DNA of 64,000 nt, taken from contig VLTN01000097.1 in NCBI GenBank assembly GCA_008330645.1, positions 1-64,000 on the forward strand, in the 5' to 3' direction. The translations under genes and the position numbers were made by a program. Positions 20,859 to 32,255 of the stretch are shown here, piece after piece (within the stretch, counting starts at the first letter, position 1; every line of letters starts with the position of its first letter). The notes under the pieces are model-generated. The model made no database searches and was not told where the DNA came from. It saw nothing but the letters and a program-made list of their open reading frames with translations. This DNA is from Cafeteria roenbergensis. Taxonomy: Eukaryota; Sar; Bigyra; Bicosoecida; Cafeteriaceae.

Positions 20859-20997
20859 CCAAGGCGTCGGAAGAGCGCGCTGCAGCAAGGCACAGGCGTG
20901 GCGAACTTGGTTTCCAGGGCCGCCACCGCAAGCAGCTCACACACTGTCACACGCGCTCAGCACATGCCGCACAAGCACCCCTCCGTCCGTCATTTTC

Positions 20998-23336
20998 TCA
21001 GAGGGTCAGGGGGTGCGCGGGCACGTAGCCGCCGTGCTTGAGCATGCCGTCGGCAATGGCGATGGTGTCCGCGTCGGACGCGGGCTTGGACATGATGTCG
21101 CCAGCGCGTGCGCGGATGCGCGTGGCCGCCTTGGCCGCGAAGGAGCGCGCGATGAGAATCTCGTGCTCTGCCGTGGAGGACTTGTTGGCGTGGGCAGTGG
21201 ACGCGCGCGAGAGCACCGCAGCGGAGGCAAAGAGGTCGATTGCGTTGTTGGCCAGGCGCTCGAGCTGCTGCTGCTCCTCGATGATGTTCTTGCCGTGGCG
21301 CGTGAGGGCGCTGCGCACCGTGGTGCCGTGTGCGCTGACCAGGGCGGCCAGCTCCTGAGCGGCTCCCTTGAGCGCCGGGGCAGCGCTCGACGTGGCGACG
21401 CTCGCGCCCGGGCCAGACCCGGCGAGCGAGGCGGCGACGGACTCAAGGCCAAGGCCGTAAAGGCGGTCCGCGACGAGGGCGGGCAGCTCGGAGGTGTGCC
21501 CGAGGGGGTTCTTGGCCACCGCGCTGAGGCTGGCGCCAGGGCCGCGGACGCCCTGGAGGGCGATGAGGAGGCGGAGGACGCGGTTCTCACCCTCGAAGAT
21601 TGAGAGGATACGACTGTCCCGCATCATGCGCGAGAAGGGGGGCGCGTCCGGCCCGTCAGCGAAGCCGAGCCCTCCCATGAGGCTGATGCACCGGTTCACG
21701 ACGTCCCACATCGCTTCCGAGCCAAAGACCTTGCAAGCAGCAGCCTCGAGCGAGGCGTCGGGGTGGCCGTTGTCGATGAGGGCAGTGGTGGTGTAGGCCA
21801 TGGCCTCCGCCGCGTAGGCCGACTCGGCCATGAACGCCAGGTCCGCCTTGACGAGCCCGAAGGACGCAAGCGGGCGGCCGAACTGCTTGCGTGTTGCGCA
21901 GTGCTCCAGGATGGCCGTAGCCATCCAGCGCATGCCGGCGCCGGTCCCGGCGCCGAGGCCAAACCGGCCGTTGTTGAGGATGCCCATGGCGACCTTGAAG
22001 CCGCCGCCCACCTCGCCGAGCACGTTGGCGGCCGGCACGCGCGTCTCGTCGAAGTTGAGGGTCACGGTGTTGCTGGCCTTGATGCCAAGCTTCTCCTCAG
22101 GCTTGCCCGGGGTGATGCCGCCGAAGGCCTTCTCCACGACGAAGGCGGTCATCTTGTCCTTGCCGTCCGGCTGCGGGGTCTGCGCGAACACGGTGAACAC
22201 GTCGGCCCACCCGCCGTTGCTGATCCACACTGCGATGCCGGGCGAGGCGACACGGGCACGGACACGGGCATGGGCACACAAATGCAAACGCGCACGCAGA
22301 GGCCGGGGGGGGGGGGGAGGCTGGCTGGCGGCTTGGCAGGCGCGGCGGGGCGTCGCAGCAAGCCAGGGCCGGCGCCACAGCGACCCGCAGGCAACAGGGC
22401 TGGCGCGCCCCGGGGGCGGCCACGACTCCTGCAGACTCTGCTCTCACTCTTGCCGCCGCTCAGCAGCCAGTCGCCGCTGCCGTCGTCGGCCGGCACGGCA
22501 CGCGTGGTGATGCCCGCAGCGTCGGATCCGGCGCCAGGCTCGGTGAGGCAGAACGAGGCCATGTGCTCGCCGGACGCGAGCTTGGGGAGGTACTTGGCCT
22601 TCTGCTCCTCCGTGCCGAACATGAGGATGCCCTTGAGGCCGATGCTCTGGTGGGCCATGAGGGTCACTGCGATGCTGGGGTCCGTGACGAGCTCCTCGAC
22701 GATGCGGGCGTACTCTGTGTTGGAGAGCCCGAGACCGCCGTGGCGCTCCTCGATCTGCAGGCCGAACAGGCCCAGGTCCCGCAGGCCCTGCATCACCTCC
22801 TCGGGGATCTTGTGGTCCCAGTCGATCTGGGCGCTGTTCACCTTGTCCGCAAAGAACTTGCCCACGGGCTCCGCAAGCGCAGTGGCGGCCTCGCGCTCGT
22901 CCGCGGAGAGCGCGCTGGGGAACGGGAAGAGGGCGGGGCCATCCAGGCGGCCGTAGAAGAACTGCTTCAGAGGCGAGAGGTCGGCCGGGTTCGCCAGCGG
23001 CGCCTTGGCGGCGAGCCCGGGCGCTGCGGAGGAGCGGAATGCCCGAGTGCCGGACTGTGTGGGGAAAACGCAAAAAGGGAGCTCGAAAGGCGCACGCGAA
23101 CAGCTGGAGCACCGCACGATTCCTCCTGGTGCCGCGTGCCGGGAGGTGCTGCCCACGGTCTGGAGCCCCGCAGTGGCGCCCTTTCCTGGGTGCTTGCTTG
23201 GCCCGCGCGCAGGGCCTCGCGAGGTCGCTTGCAGCAGTTCAACCTCGGCGCTCCCCCAACGGGACGGCCGCGACACCCGCCCGCTCACCACCGAGGCGCG
23301 CACGCGGCTTGCCGCAGACGAGGCCCGTGCCAGCAT
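20998..23336 (-). CDS. Very-long-chain acyl-CoA dehydrogenase (VLCAD/ACAD9 type), mitochondrial
   Basis: FAD enzyme for the first step of mitochondrial beta-oxidation. Exons: 23336-23289, 23054-22448 and 22229-20998; introns of 234 and 218 nt join in phase to give 628 residues, close to mammalian VLCAD. The N-terminus MLARASSAASRVRASV followed by SGTRAFRSSAAPG is a typical mitochondrial presequence. Family motifs are FGLQIEERHGGLGLSNTEYA, the FAD/substrate motif ASFCLTEPGAGSDAAG, WISNGGWADVF, GGGFKVAMGILNNGRFG and TRKQFGRPLASFGLVKADLA. The segment SIFEGENRVLRLLIALQG holds the catalytic Glu at the position used by VLCAD/ACAD9. A ~180-residue C-terminal extension, as in VLCAD, follows and probably mediates inner-membrane binding. 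Intron 2 contains a 13-base G run (22305-22317). The gene starts 143 bp from the divergent EH-domain gene. Confidence 0.93.
22305..22317. repeat. Poly-G run (13 nt) in an intron
   Basis: Thirteen G in intron 2 of the acyl-CoA dehydrogenase gene; on the transcript strand this is a C tract about 75-90 nt before the acceptor. Confidence 0.9.
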
Positions 23337-23479
23337 GGCTGAGGCTCGACGACTCGAGTCGTTGGGGTGCGGGTCCGGGGCACACGCGCGCGCGGCGTTG
23401 GCCCGGCAGAGCCCCGGTCCTGGACGCTGCAGCGCAATGTACGGGCCGGAGCACGCTCCCGCTCGAGAGGTCACGGGCC
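23337..23479. promoter_or_regulatory. Short shared 5' region of a divergent gene pair
   Basis: 143 bp between the start codons of the acyl-CoA dehydrogenase (minus) and the EH-domain gene (plus). No clear TATA or CAAT element is seen. Confidence 0.5.
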
Positions 23480-26400
23480 ATGAGCGCGTTCGCTTCCGCG
23501 CCGGGGACGAGCGCCGACATGGCCGGCGCTCGCCTGGACAGTGAGCCCGGGCGCGCCTGCGGCGGTCCGCTACTTGGGCTCCGCTTGGTGGGCTGCCAGT
23601 GCGGGCCGATCCAGCAGCTGCTGCCCCGCCGCGACTGCGCCTGGCACGAACGTGGAGAGCGTGGCGCCTCACCGGGCACGCGCGCGCATGGTTCCACAAG
23701 GACTTGGCCGCGCGGCTTCGGCTCCTCTGGCCCGCTGCGGTTGTGCGCGCCCTCTCGCGGGCGGCCCATCATCCCCGGACTGGACTCGCCGCGAGGCTGA
23801 CGCGTTTCTTTCTGCCCCCCGCTGCGACGTGCTCGTGCGAACCGGCTCGCAGGCTGGACTCCAGGACCGCAGACACCGGCCTACGAGTACATTTTCCGCG
23901 CTGGCAGCCCTGACAGCCACGGCGAGCTCAGCGGAGCGGCCACTGTGGCGCTCCTGCAGCGAAGCCAGCTTCCGAAGGCCATGCTCCGCGAGGTGAGGGG
24001 ACGCCGCCCGTGCTGTGCGACCGCAGCGAGCACCCCGCGCCAAGCTTGTGCGCGCAGCTGCGAGGCGTGCCGCCCACCGACCAGACACGTCATAGGCTGT
24101 TGCTCGAAGCGCCCGAATCGTGGGATTGGAGCGTTTCTCCCCCGCGCGGCCGGCAAAATTGGCCTCCCCGCGCCCGCGCCAAGCTTGCTGGCTGCGACAC
24201 ATGCAGGTCTGGTCCATCGCAAACCGGCGGGGTCCCTCCAGCCTGTCGCTGCGCCGCCAGGACTTTTTCGTCGCGCTTCGCCTCGTCGCCATGGCGCAAG
24301 CAGGCGTTCCGCCGTCGAGGGAAGCGCTGCTTGCCACGCTGGACAGGCCCTTCCCCCTTCCGAAGCTGACCGGGATTGAGCCCCCCGGCGCGGCTGGCGC
24401 CCCTGCGGCTGCGGCGTCGGCCTGGGCCGTGACCCCGGACGTGCTCAAGAAGCACCAGCTGCTGTTCGCAAACACCAAATCAGCAGGCGAGGAGCACGTG
24501 AGCCCGGCCCAGGCCCACGCCCTGTTCACCAAGGCGGCCATGTCGGCCGAGGCCATCTCCGCCATCCTGCGCATGTGCGATGTGGACCGCGACGGCCGCC
24601 TCTCCGAGCCCGAGTTCTGCGTGGCATCGCACATGGTGGTGTGCGTGGGCCGCAAGGGCATGACCATGCCCGCTTCGGTGCCCCCGGCGCTGGCCTCGTC
24701 AGTGCCGGGATTCTCCGCGCCTGGGCCCGCGGCCGCCGGGGCCTCATCTCTCGCGCGACCCGTGTCGGCCTCGCCCACCCCGTCGTCCCAAGGGCACCAT
24801 TCCACCACATCGGTGACGGACGCATTCAGCTCCCCGGATCTCTTCCCGCCGCGGCCCGCTGCTGACGATGGAGCGAGCTCCATGTCATCCGGGCCCGACG
24901 CCGCCGCACCCGCTGCCCAGCCCGCCACGTCCACGGCCGGCGCCCCCGCTGCCACGCCCGCCCCGGCGCCTCCAGCGCCCCCGCTCGGGACGCGCAGCAG
25001 CAGCGGCACGTTCAGCGGCCGCCCCTCAATACCTCGCCCGGGCTCCTTCTCAGGAGGCGGCATCGGCATGGCTGGGTCGCCCGGCCAGCTGCCACCGTCA
25101 CCCGGCCACATGGCAGGGTCGCCTGCCGGCAACAGGGGCTCCCGCCCCCCCCGCCCCGCCAACGCCGGCGCCTCCCCCGGGACCGGCAGGGGCCGCACGC
25201 ACTCCTTCGGCAGCGACAGCTCGGCCAAGGGCTTGGAGCAGGGCTCCCGCTCGGCGGCTGAGGCCGTCGCGACGGCCATCACGGGCGTGTCAGCCATGGC
25301 TACGGCAGCCGCGGAGGCTGGGGACAGCGTTGCTCTCTCCGCCTCGTCGCTGGACTCTGAGCTCCGAGCCCACCTGGCTCGGGCCAACGCCCAGCTGGAG
25401 AGCCAGCGTGAGCTCACCGCGCGCGTGGCCGCCGACGTCCGCAGGCTCGCGGACGAGCGCTCTGCTCTCGAGACGCAGCTCACCTCCGTCCGCACCGAGC
25501 TCTCGGACGAGGCCGCGGAGGCGGAGCGCCTGGCCGGCCAGCGGCGGGACAAGGAGCGGGAGGTCGCCGAGCTCCGGGGCCAGCTCAAGGCCGCCGAGGC
25601 GTCGCTCGTGCGGCAGCGCACGCAGCGAGTGGTGGCTGCGGGCCAGACCTCCGCGCTGGCCGCCACCGTGGCTGGCCTCGTCGAGCGGCTCGCGGACCTC
25701 GCCGACGCAGTCGCAGGGGCGGAGGAGGCGTCGTCCCGGGCGTCGGAGGCGCGAGGGCTGCTCTCCGGGGAGGCTTCCAATGTGCAAGCCCTCACGTCGG
25801 CCCACGACTCTGGCGCCGCCGCCGCAGCTCGCGACGAACGCTCCCTCCGCGCCGCCGCCGCCGAGGCCCGGGACCGCATTGAGGAGCTCGAGGGCCGCAA
25901 GGCGGCGTCGGAGCGCCGCCTTGGGGCGGCCGCAGCGTCCCTGCGGGAGGAGCTCGCCGCCATCGAGCTGGCTGAATCGGCGGCCCGTGAGGCGGCCAGC
26001 CGCCACGTCGCCGCACTCCGCGCCAAGCTCGACGCCCAGGCCGCCTTGGCCCCCATCCAGGCCCGGAAGGACGCCCTCGAGGCGGCCAACCGCGCCCTTC
26101 GTGCCGCAGAGGCCGCCGCCGACGGCCTGCGCTCCGAGGCAGCCCACCGCGCAGGCGGGAGCAGCGGCTCTGCCCACGCCGGCTACGAACAGCACGACGA
26201 CCTGGACGACGGCCCGCCAGCCGCTGCCTCCGCCCTTTCGTCGTCGTCGTTGGCGGAGCCTTCGTCGTCTTCCACCTCCCGCCCGGCGCCCGCCGCTGCC
26301 GCTGCCGCTGCCGCTGCCGCTGCTGCGCCGGCGTCTGGGTCCGGACGGGCAGAGGCCAGCAGCCCCTTTGACGAGCTGCTCGACCAGCCGGAGCGAGCCT

Positions 26401-27569
26401 CCGCCGGCGCCTCGTCCAAGGCCCAGCGCGGTCCAGAGGAGGACTCCGTGGTAAGCGGCTCCGCCAGCGTCGCGGACATGTCGTCAGTGGACCATTTTGC
26501 CGATGTGGCCGGCGTGGGCACCTCGCCGCCGCGAGACGCCGCGCCGCCCCTCGAGCCCGCCAAGAAGCAGTCATACGCCTCTGCCGCGGGCGCGAGCGCA
26601 GCTCCCGCCGCGGCGGATGACTCTGAGGGCTTCGGCGACTTTGGAGCTGGCGCTGGGCACAGCGCAGCTGGGGGCCCGCACAGCGACGACGGCTTTGGCG
26701 ACGATGGTTTCGGCGACGACGATGCCGCCCCGGGCGCGGGCGCAGCTCCTGCGGCGGCTGTGTCGGGCGGCAGCAGCGACGACGGCTTTGGCGACGACGG
26801 CTTTGGCGACGCTGCTGGCGCTGTCGGTGAGCTCTCGAGCAAGCCGGCCGCGGCGTCTTCGCCCGAGCCAGCCAGCAGCGGCGTCAGTCCCGACCACGCC
26901 AGCGACGATGACGGCTTTGGCGACGGCGGGTTTGGCGGCGACTCTGCGGCCGGCGCTGCGGACCACGGCGACGATGACGGATTCGGAGGATTCGGCGACG
27001 ACGCTCACGAGACCCACACTGCCGCCGGGACTGGCGGCTTTGGCGACGACGGCTTTGGCGACGACGGTTTCGGCGACGATGGCAACGCCACAGGCACCAG
27101 CCCGGCTCCCGCCCCAGCTGCTGCTGAGCCAAGCGCCGACGGCGACGACGGCTTCGGCGCGGACGATTTCGGTGAACCGACGCCCGATGCTGCCGAGGGC
27201 GCGCAGGCCGCGGGCTCGACAGCGTCAGCCAGCCCGCCCGCGCCGGCCGACGAGGCGGGGGATGGCTTCGGTGACGACGGCTTTGGCAGCGACAGTGCGC
27301 CGGCCGCTGCCGCCGCAGAGGCGGGTGACGCCGACGGCTTCGGCGATGACGGCTTTGGGGACGACGGCTTTGGGGAGGAATCCACGGCCGCCGCGACAGG
27401 CGGGGGAGACGGCCACTCGGACGGGTTTGGCGACGCAGGGTTTGGCGATGATGCCGGCGCAGCGGAAGCCACCGACGGGTTTGGGGACGACGGGTTCGGC
27501 GAGAGCCATGCCGATGCGGCCGGCGGGGCCGCGGCCGAGGCCGGTGCCTCCGACGACTGGGGCTTTTGA
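23480..27569 (+). CDS. EPS15/EH-domain endocytic adaptor (1,187 aa)
   Basis: Likely clathrin-adaptor scaffold. Exons: 23480-23540, 23853-23992 and 24207-27569 (introns 312 and 214 nt, in phase). EH1 (residues ~25-100) reads YEYIFRAGSPDSHGELSG, ALLQRSQLPKAMLRE|VWSIANRRG (crossing intron 2) and DFFVALRLVAMAQ. EH2 (~139-226) reads LKKHQLLFANTKSAGEEHVS and ILRMCDVDRDGRLSEPEFC, with a good EF-hand loop DVDRDGRLSEPE. EH domains bind NPF peptides. A Pro/Ser linker is followed by a coiled coil (~446-719: repeated Glu/Arg/Leu heptads), then an acidic tail (~870-1185) with about 20 copies of GFGDDGFGD-like motifs and the ending DDWGF. Eps15 has EH domains, coiled coil and DPF repeats in the same order, so the FGDDGF tail is the probable AP-2 appendage-binding counterpart. 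The start ATG at 23480 is inferred from the phase of the first intron. Confidence 0.87.
26620..27566 (+). repeat. FGDDGF-motif repeat region in the EH protein
   Basis: Imperfect repeats of GGC-TTT-GGC-GAC-GAC encoding GFGDD, spaced by 10-50 residues of Ala/Pro/Ser linker. Tandem pairs (GFGDDGFGD) occur at about 26690, 26785, 27050, 27350 and 27480. Confidence 0.85.
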
Positions 27570-28204
27570 ATGAACAAGGAGAGCGCGTTTACCCGCCGCG
27601 CAGCGTCCCGTGTTTGTGTGAGTGAGCGCTTGGTTCGAGGCGGGGCGAGCAGGGGAACGCGCACGAAAACGCAAGGATTCCTTGACACACCTGCCGGCGC
27701 AATCACGCGGCAGCAAGAACACATTCACGCCAGCGGGGCAAATGGCACAGGGAAACAGAGATCAAAGGGGCGGCGGGAGGGTGCCTTCCGCGCCCCGATG
27801 CCGGGGCCCAGCTGCTCTTCAGGGTCGCGAGCCGACGTCTCCAGCTCGGCGCAGACTCCCTTGCACCCCCGGCGCGAAGGGGCAGGGCAGGACGGGGGGA
27901 AGCCACCGCCCGCCTCTCCCACTCTCGACGACAGCGAGGCAGCCCCCACCCAGCAAACTCGCGTCCACCGATCCTTCCGAGGCAGCGCCTCCAAAGGCAT
28001 TCACCGCTGGTCGCCTGCCAACGCAGCGGCGCGCCGCAGAATGGCAGAACGGGCGCTGGGCGCAGGCCAACCGCAAACGCGCCACCGGGCAGGGGCTGGG
28101 GAGCGAGGCCGGCCAAGGCCCCTCACGGGCGGCTTCCGCCAGCCGCGGGCTTGCCCGCCTGCTGCGCTCAACCCCCTGCGGCTCGCAGGCCACCACCGAG
28201 ACGC
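27570..28204. other. Convergent spacer
   Basis: 635 bp between the 3' ends of the EH gene and the DEAD-box gene. Short open frames run on both strands without family motifs. Probably 3' untranslated regions. Confidence 0.5.
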
Positions 28205-30890
28205 TCAGTAGCGCCCGCCACCGCGGCCGCGACCACGGCCTCCGCCGCGGCCACGGCTGAAGCTGCGGCCGCCACCACGGCCGCCGAATCCGCCACGGCC
28301 GCCGCCACGGCCTCCGAAGCCACCACGGCCGCCGCGGCCACCGCCACGGCCGGCGTCGGGGCGCTCCCGGAACTCGGGCAGCTTGGTCGCGATGCTGAAG
28401 GACGGCGCGCCGCCCTCGATGAGGGCCTTGACCTCGGGCATGTTGGCCTCGGGCACGTCGAAGACCGCGGCCATGCCGTCAGCCGTGATGCGCAGGCCGC
28501 GGACGGCGTTGCAAGTCTCGTCGCTGAGGTCCCGGCGCAGGCCGCTCCACACGTAGCCCGGGGAGTGGATCTCGGTTCCGTTGGAGGACCAGAGGATGGT
28601 GGTGAAGCCCTCGGACGAGGACAGCAGGGAGCGGTTCGGCAGAGCGGAGGTGTAGCCGGCCATGACCGCCAGCGCGCGGCGGAGAGCGCCATCAGCGCCA
28701 TACTTGGAGGCGGCGGCGAGCGCGGGCTTCTTGAAGAGGTCGGCGGCCTCCTCGTCGACGTCGTCGAGGCGGGCAGCCTGCTCCTCGGCGGAGGCGCGGG
28801 CGAGGTCAGCGGGCTGGGGGGCGCCGATGCGGGTGAAGGTGTTGCCGAGGGTAGCCTCGATCTCCTTGATGGTTCCCTCCTGGGAGCGGGTGTAGAGGGT
28901 GATGCAGGTCCCAGCGCGGCCGGCGCGGCCGGTACGGCCGGAGCGATGCACGTAGGCCTCGATGTCGGGACGGCCGCTCATCTTGGCGGGGGGGCGCTCC
29001 ATGATGACGAGGTCGACGCCCTTGATGTCCAGGCCGCGGGCTGCCACGTCCGTGGCGACGATGCACCGGATGCGGCCAGTCTTGAAGGCCTCCAGGGTGG
29101 TCTCGCGCTGGGACTGGGCGACGTCGCCGTGGAGGGGCTTGCACTCCAGGCGGATTCCGGGGTCAACGCAGAGGTCGTTGACGTCGCGCTTGGTCTCGCA
29201 GAAGATGATGACACGGCCGCCGGGGCCGCTGTAGGCGGTGATGACGTCGCCGATGGTGGCGGCCTTGGTCTGCCACGGGCACTGAAGCACCAGGTGCTCG
29301 ACGTGCTTGGAGGCGGTCATCCTGGCGTCGGTGTCGCCGACGAGGTCGGCGCTCTCGGGGTTGATCATGTACTTGGCGGCAACCTCCTTGACCCAGTTGG
29401 GCAGCGTTGCGCTGAACAGCAGCACCTGCACGGAGCTCGGGTCCGCACCGGCAGCGTCAGCGGCGGCAGCGGAAGAGGCACCGGCGTGCACGTCCTCGGC
29501 CTCGCCGGCCTGCCCGCTGGCGTCGAAGCGCATGCGCTTCGCGGAGCGGCCAGAGTTCTTGTCGTTGCTCAGGCGGCGCGCGAGCAGGGCGGGGCAGGCG
29601 TCGAGGATGGCGCTGACCTCGTCAGCGAAGCCCATGTCGAGCATGCGGTCCGCCTCGTCGAGGATGGCGTGGGTCAGGCTGTCGAGGCGCAGGCATCCCT
29701 GCTCCATGAGGTCCTTGATGCGGCCCGGGGTGCCCACAACGACATCCACACCGCGCTGGAGGGCAGCGCGCTGGGGGTGCATCGGGGTGCCGCCGTACAC
29801 AGTGAGGGTCTCGAGGCCCGGGGAGCAGGACTCGAAGTCCTCGGCCACCTGCTTGGCGAGCTCGCGAGTCGGGGCCATGGCCAGCACAGCCGGGGCGCGG
29901 CCGCGGGCGGGCCGGCCGCTGCGCGCGGCGCACACGCGCTCGATGGTCGGGAGCGCGAATGCCAGGGTCTTGCCCATACCAGTGAGGGCGCGACCGATGA
30001 GGTCCTTGCCGTCGTAAATGGGGTCGAAGGTCATGGCCTGCGACGCATCGGCAGAGGCAGGGAGGGCGGCAGCCACAGCGCGAGCGAGGCGGTGGAAGAC
30101 ATGGCCACGCACTGGACCGGGCGGGGGGCATAACTAGTGGGGTGCAGCCCGACCGTGCTCCAGGCCCGAGCCCGGGGGCGGCAGGGAGGGAGGGGCGGCC
30201 TTGCAGTCGCAAGCCACAACAACCAGCAGTTAAACTAGCCGGAACATTGGCCGCGTTTGGGCGAGCAGAGGCAGCAAAGTGTGCCGACTGGCAGCCTGGT
30301 ACCAGGCCGCCCCCAGGGCAATCCCGCCGCGCGGCTTCGCCAACAGCGCGCACACGCTCCCGGGGGGCGCTGGCTAGCAGGCCGGGGCGGAAGGGGCCGC
30401 GGCGCGATGCCAAACCACGGCCGGTTTCTGTTTGGCGCGCGGCAATCGGCAGTCTCACCTGGATGGGGAACAGCCCCGTGATGCCACGCTTGGTAAGGGC
30501 GGCAACCGTTGAGGCGGAGAGCCTGAAGTCGGAGAGCGGCTTGCTCTTGATGGCCATGGGGTTGGCGGCTTCGGCCTCGGCCGCAGCCTTGGCCTTGGAT
30601 GCGCCGGCAGAGGAGCTCGAGCTGCTCTTCTTCGAGGCGTCGTCTCCCCACGCCGAGGCGTCGAAAGACCGGGTGCGGGCGCGGCCAGTCGACAGCGTGG
30701 CGGCCTTCTTGCCTGCGGCCACCGCGTCGGCGGCGCTGCCGGCGGCGGCCTCGAGCTTGTCAACCTCGGAGAGACGGCGCTTGCGCCGGGGGGCACTGCT
30801 GTCCTCGGACGGCGAGCGCTTCTCCTTCTTCTCCTTCTTCTCCTTCTTCTCCTTCTTCTCCTTCTTCATCTTGCGCGGGGAGGCCTCCAT
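28205..30890 (-). CDS. DEAD-box RNA helicase, DDX21/DDX50 (GUCT) type
   Basis: ATP-dependent RNA helicase, probably nucleolar. Exons 30890-30459 and 30037-28205 (421-nt intron, in phase), 754 residues. The N-terminus is a Lys/Glu run (KKEKKEKKEK) plus a Ser-rich linker. The Q-motif region reads RGITGLFPIQAMTFDPI. Core motifs are I (RALTGMGKT, Met where Thr is usual), Ia (APTRELAKQ), Ib (GTPGRI), II (LDEADRMLDMGF), III (LFSATLP), IV (VIIFCETKRD), V (VATDVAARGLDIKGVDLVI) and VI (HRSGRTGRAGRAG). A GUCT-like domain follows, ending MAAVFDVPEANMPEVKALIE. The tail is RGG/FGG-rich (GGRGGFGGRGGGRGGFGGRG). DDX21/DDX50 have this same order. The N-terminal Lys/Glu tract probably acts as a nucleolar signal. 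The promoter is shared with the divergent ABHD11-like gene (245 bp). Confidence 0.93.
30827..30866. repeat. CTT/CTC simple repeat encoding the Lys/Glu run
   Basis: (TTCTCC/TTCTTC)n tract in the first exon of the DEAD-box helicase, encoding KKEKKEKKEKKEK on the minus strand. Confidence 0.85.
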
Positions 30891-31135
30891 CCTGAACAAA
30901 GTTGGGAGAGAAGGTGCGGGTTTGCTCTGCTGCCCGTCAAACTCCCCTTCGCGCCAGCCCTCGTGCGGCTCTGCATTGGCCCGGCGGTTGCCAGTCGCGA
31001 GTCGAGCGCGACGCGTTGCACCCGCGGGCCCGCCCCCACTGCGAGGGACGAGCACCGCCTGCCGCCACCGTTTTTCCTTCTTCTCCCTTCTGCTTCCGTC
31101 GCCGCGTCTCGACCACCCCACGGCTGCGGTGCTCC

Positions 31136-32023
31136 ATGGCACACTCCCGCCTGGCAAGCGAGGTGGTGACTGCGGGATCGGGCAAGCGCGCACTGTTCCT
31201 CCACGGGGCCATGGGGCGCGGGAGCAACTGGCAAGCCGTTGCGCGCCGGTTCTGCCGAGAGAACAAGCCCTGGGGTGCCCGGGTTGCCGACTTGCGCAAC
31301 CACGGCGAAAGCATGGGCGTCGCCGGGCCACACACTCTGGCCGCGGCCGGCCAAGACGTGATCGCGCTGGCGAGCGCTCTGGGGCGTGAGGGCGAGCGGA
31401 TCGACGCGCTCGTGGGGCACTCGCTGGGCGGGAGGGTCGCGCTCGAGGCTGTCCTCCATGCCGCGGACCAGGGATGGGAGTCACTGGCGCCCGATTCCGC
31501 CAACCCGCTCTCGCTGGTGCTCATGGACACCTCGCCTGGGGCGCTCCCTGCCACCGCCGACGTGCACAATGTTCTGGACTTTATCGAGACGCTGCCAAGT
31601 CCCATTCCGGGCGACTGGAGGGGCGTAAAGCAGCGGTTTTTGGACGCCGGCTTCTCGGAGATGCTGGCCAGCTGGATGACCACAAACGTGAAGCAGGCTG
31701 AGGGCGAGGAGGGCTTGCAGCTAACCTTCGACACCGCCACCATCAGGTCGCTTCTCGACGAGTACGCCCTTCCGGAAGCATCCACGTGGCATCGCCTTCG
31801 CGAGTTGCCGCCGTGGGTCTCGCTGACGCTGGTGGTGGGGAACAAGGGCGCCAGGTGGCACTCCGCCGAGGCCAAGGAGGAGTTGGCAAAGCTGGCAACG
31901 GTGCGAGATGGCGCGGGAACGGTGCGAGTGCATCGTGTGCCAACAGGGCACTGGCTTCACGTCGAGGACCCCAAGGCGACGCAGCGCGCGCTTCAGCTGG
32001 CCCTGCTAGGCGAGCAACGCTAG
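31136..32023 (+). CDS. ABHD11-like alpha/beta hydrolase (295 aa)
   Basis: Single exon from ATG 31136. The family marks in order are LFLHGAMGRGSNWQAVARRF (oxyanion-hole HG), ARVADLRNHGES (the D-x-R-N-H-G motif shared by ABHD11 and bacterial YbfF), LVGHSLGGRVALEAV (nucleophile Ser in GHSLGG), LVLMDTSPG and VPTGHWLHVEDP (catalytic His). Length matches ABHD11 (about 300). Human ABHD11 is mitochondrial and protects the 2-oxoglutarate dehydrogenase lipoyl group. Here the N-terminus MAHSRLASEVVTAG has only a weak presequence character, and the frame stays open upstream without another good ATG, so the location is unsure. Confidence 0.9.
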   Translation: MAHSRLASEVVTAGSGKRALFLHGAMGRGSNWQAVARRFCRENKPWGARVADLRNHGESMGVAGPHTLAAAGQDVIALASALGREGERIDALVGHSLGGRVALEAVLHAADQGWESLAPDSANPLSLVLMDTSPGALPATADVHNVLDFIETLPSPIPGDWRGVKQRFLDAGFSEMLASWMTTNVKQAEGEEGLQLTFDTATIRSLLDEYALPEASTWHRLRELPPWVSLTLVVGNKGARWHSAEAKEELAKLATVRDGAGTVRVHRVPTGHWLHVEDPKATQRALQLALLGEQR

Positions 32024-32255
32024 GAAACCCGGCCAGGGATTTGCAACAGCACACGCGTGTGGTGTGGGCGGCTAGGTTGGTTGCGAATCGGCCAGCAAAC
32101 TCTGACAGGCGCGCGCCGAGGCAGCACGATTCACAGGGAGCGCAGGGAACGGGTTGGCGACACGCGCACCCGAAACGCCGACACCGCCCAGGTCCGCACC
32201 CTGCAGCAGTCGCGAGACGAATGGTCGCGCTCCCCCCTTCGCCCGTTCGCTCGCA

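Noticed and set aside
23669-26089. 806-codon minus-strand frame
   Set aside because: Antisense to the EH-domain gene; Ala/Ser/Arg composition typical of GC-rich shadows.
28151-30133. 660-codon plus-strand frame
   Set aside because: Exact antisense of the DEAD-box helicase, whose motifs are all on the minus strand.
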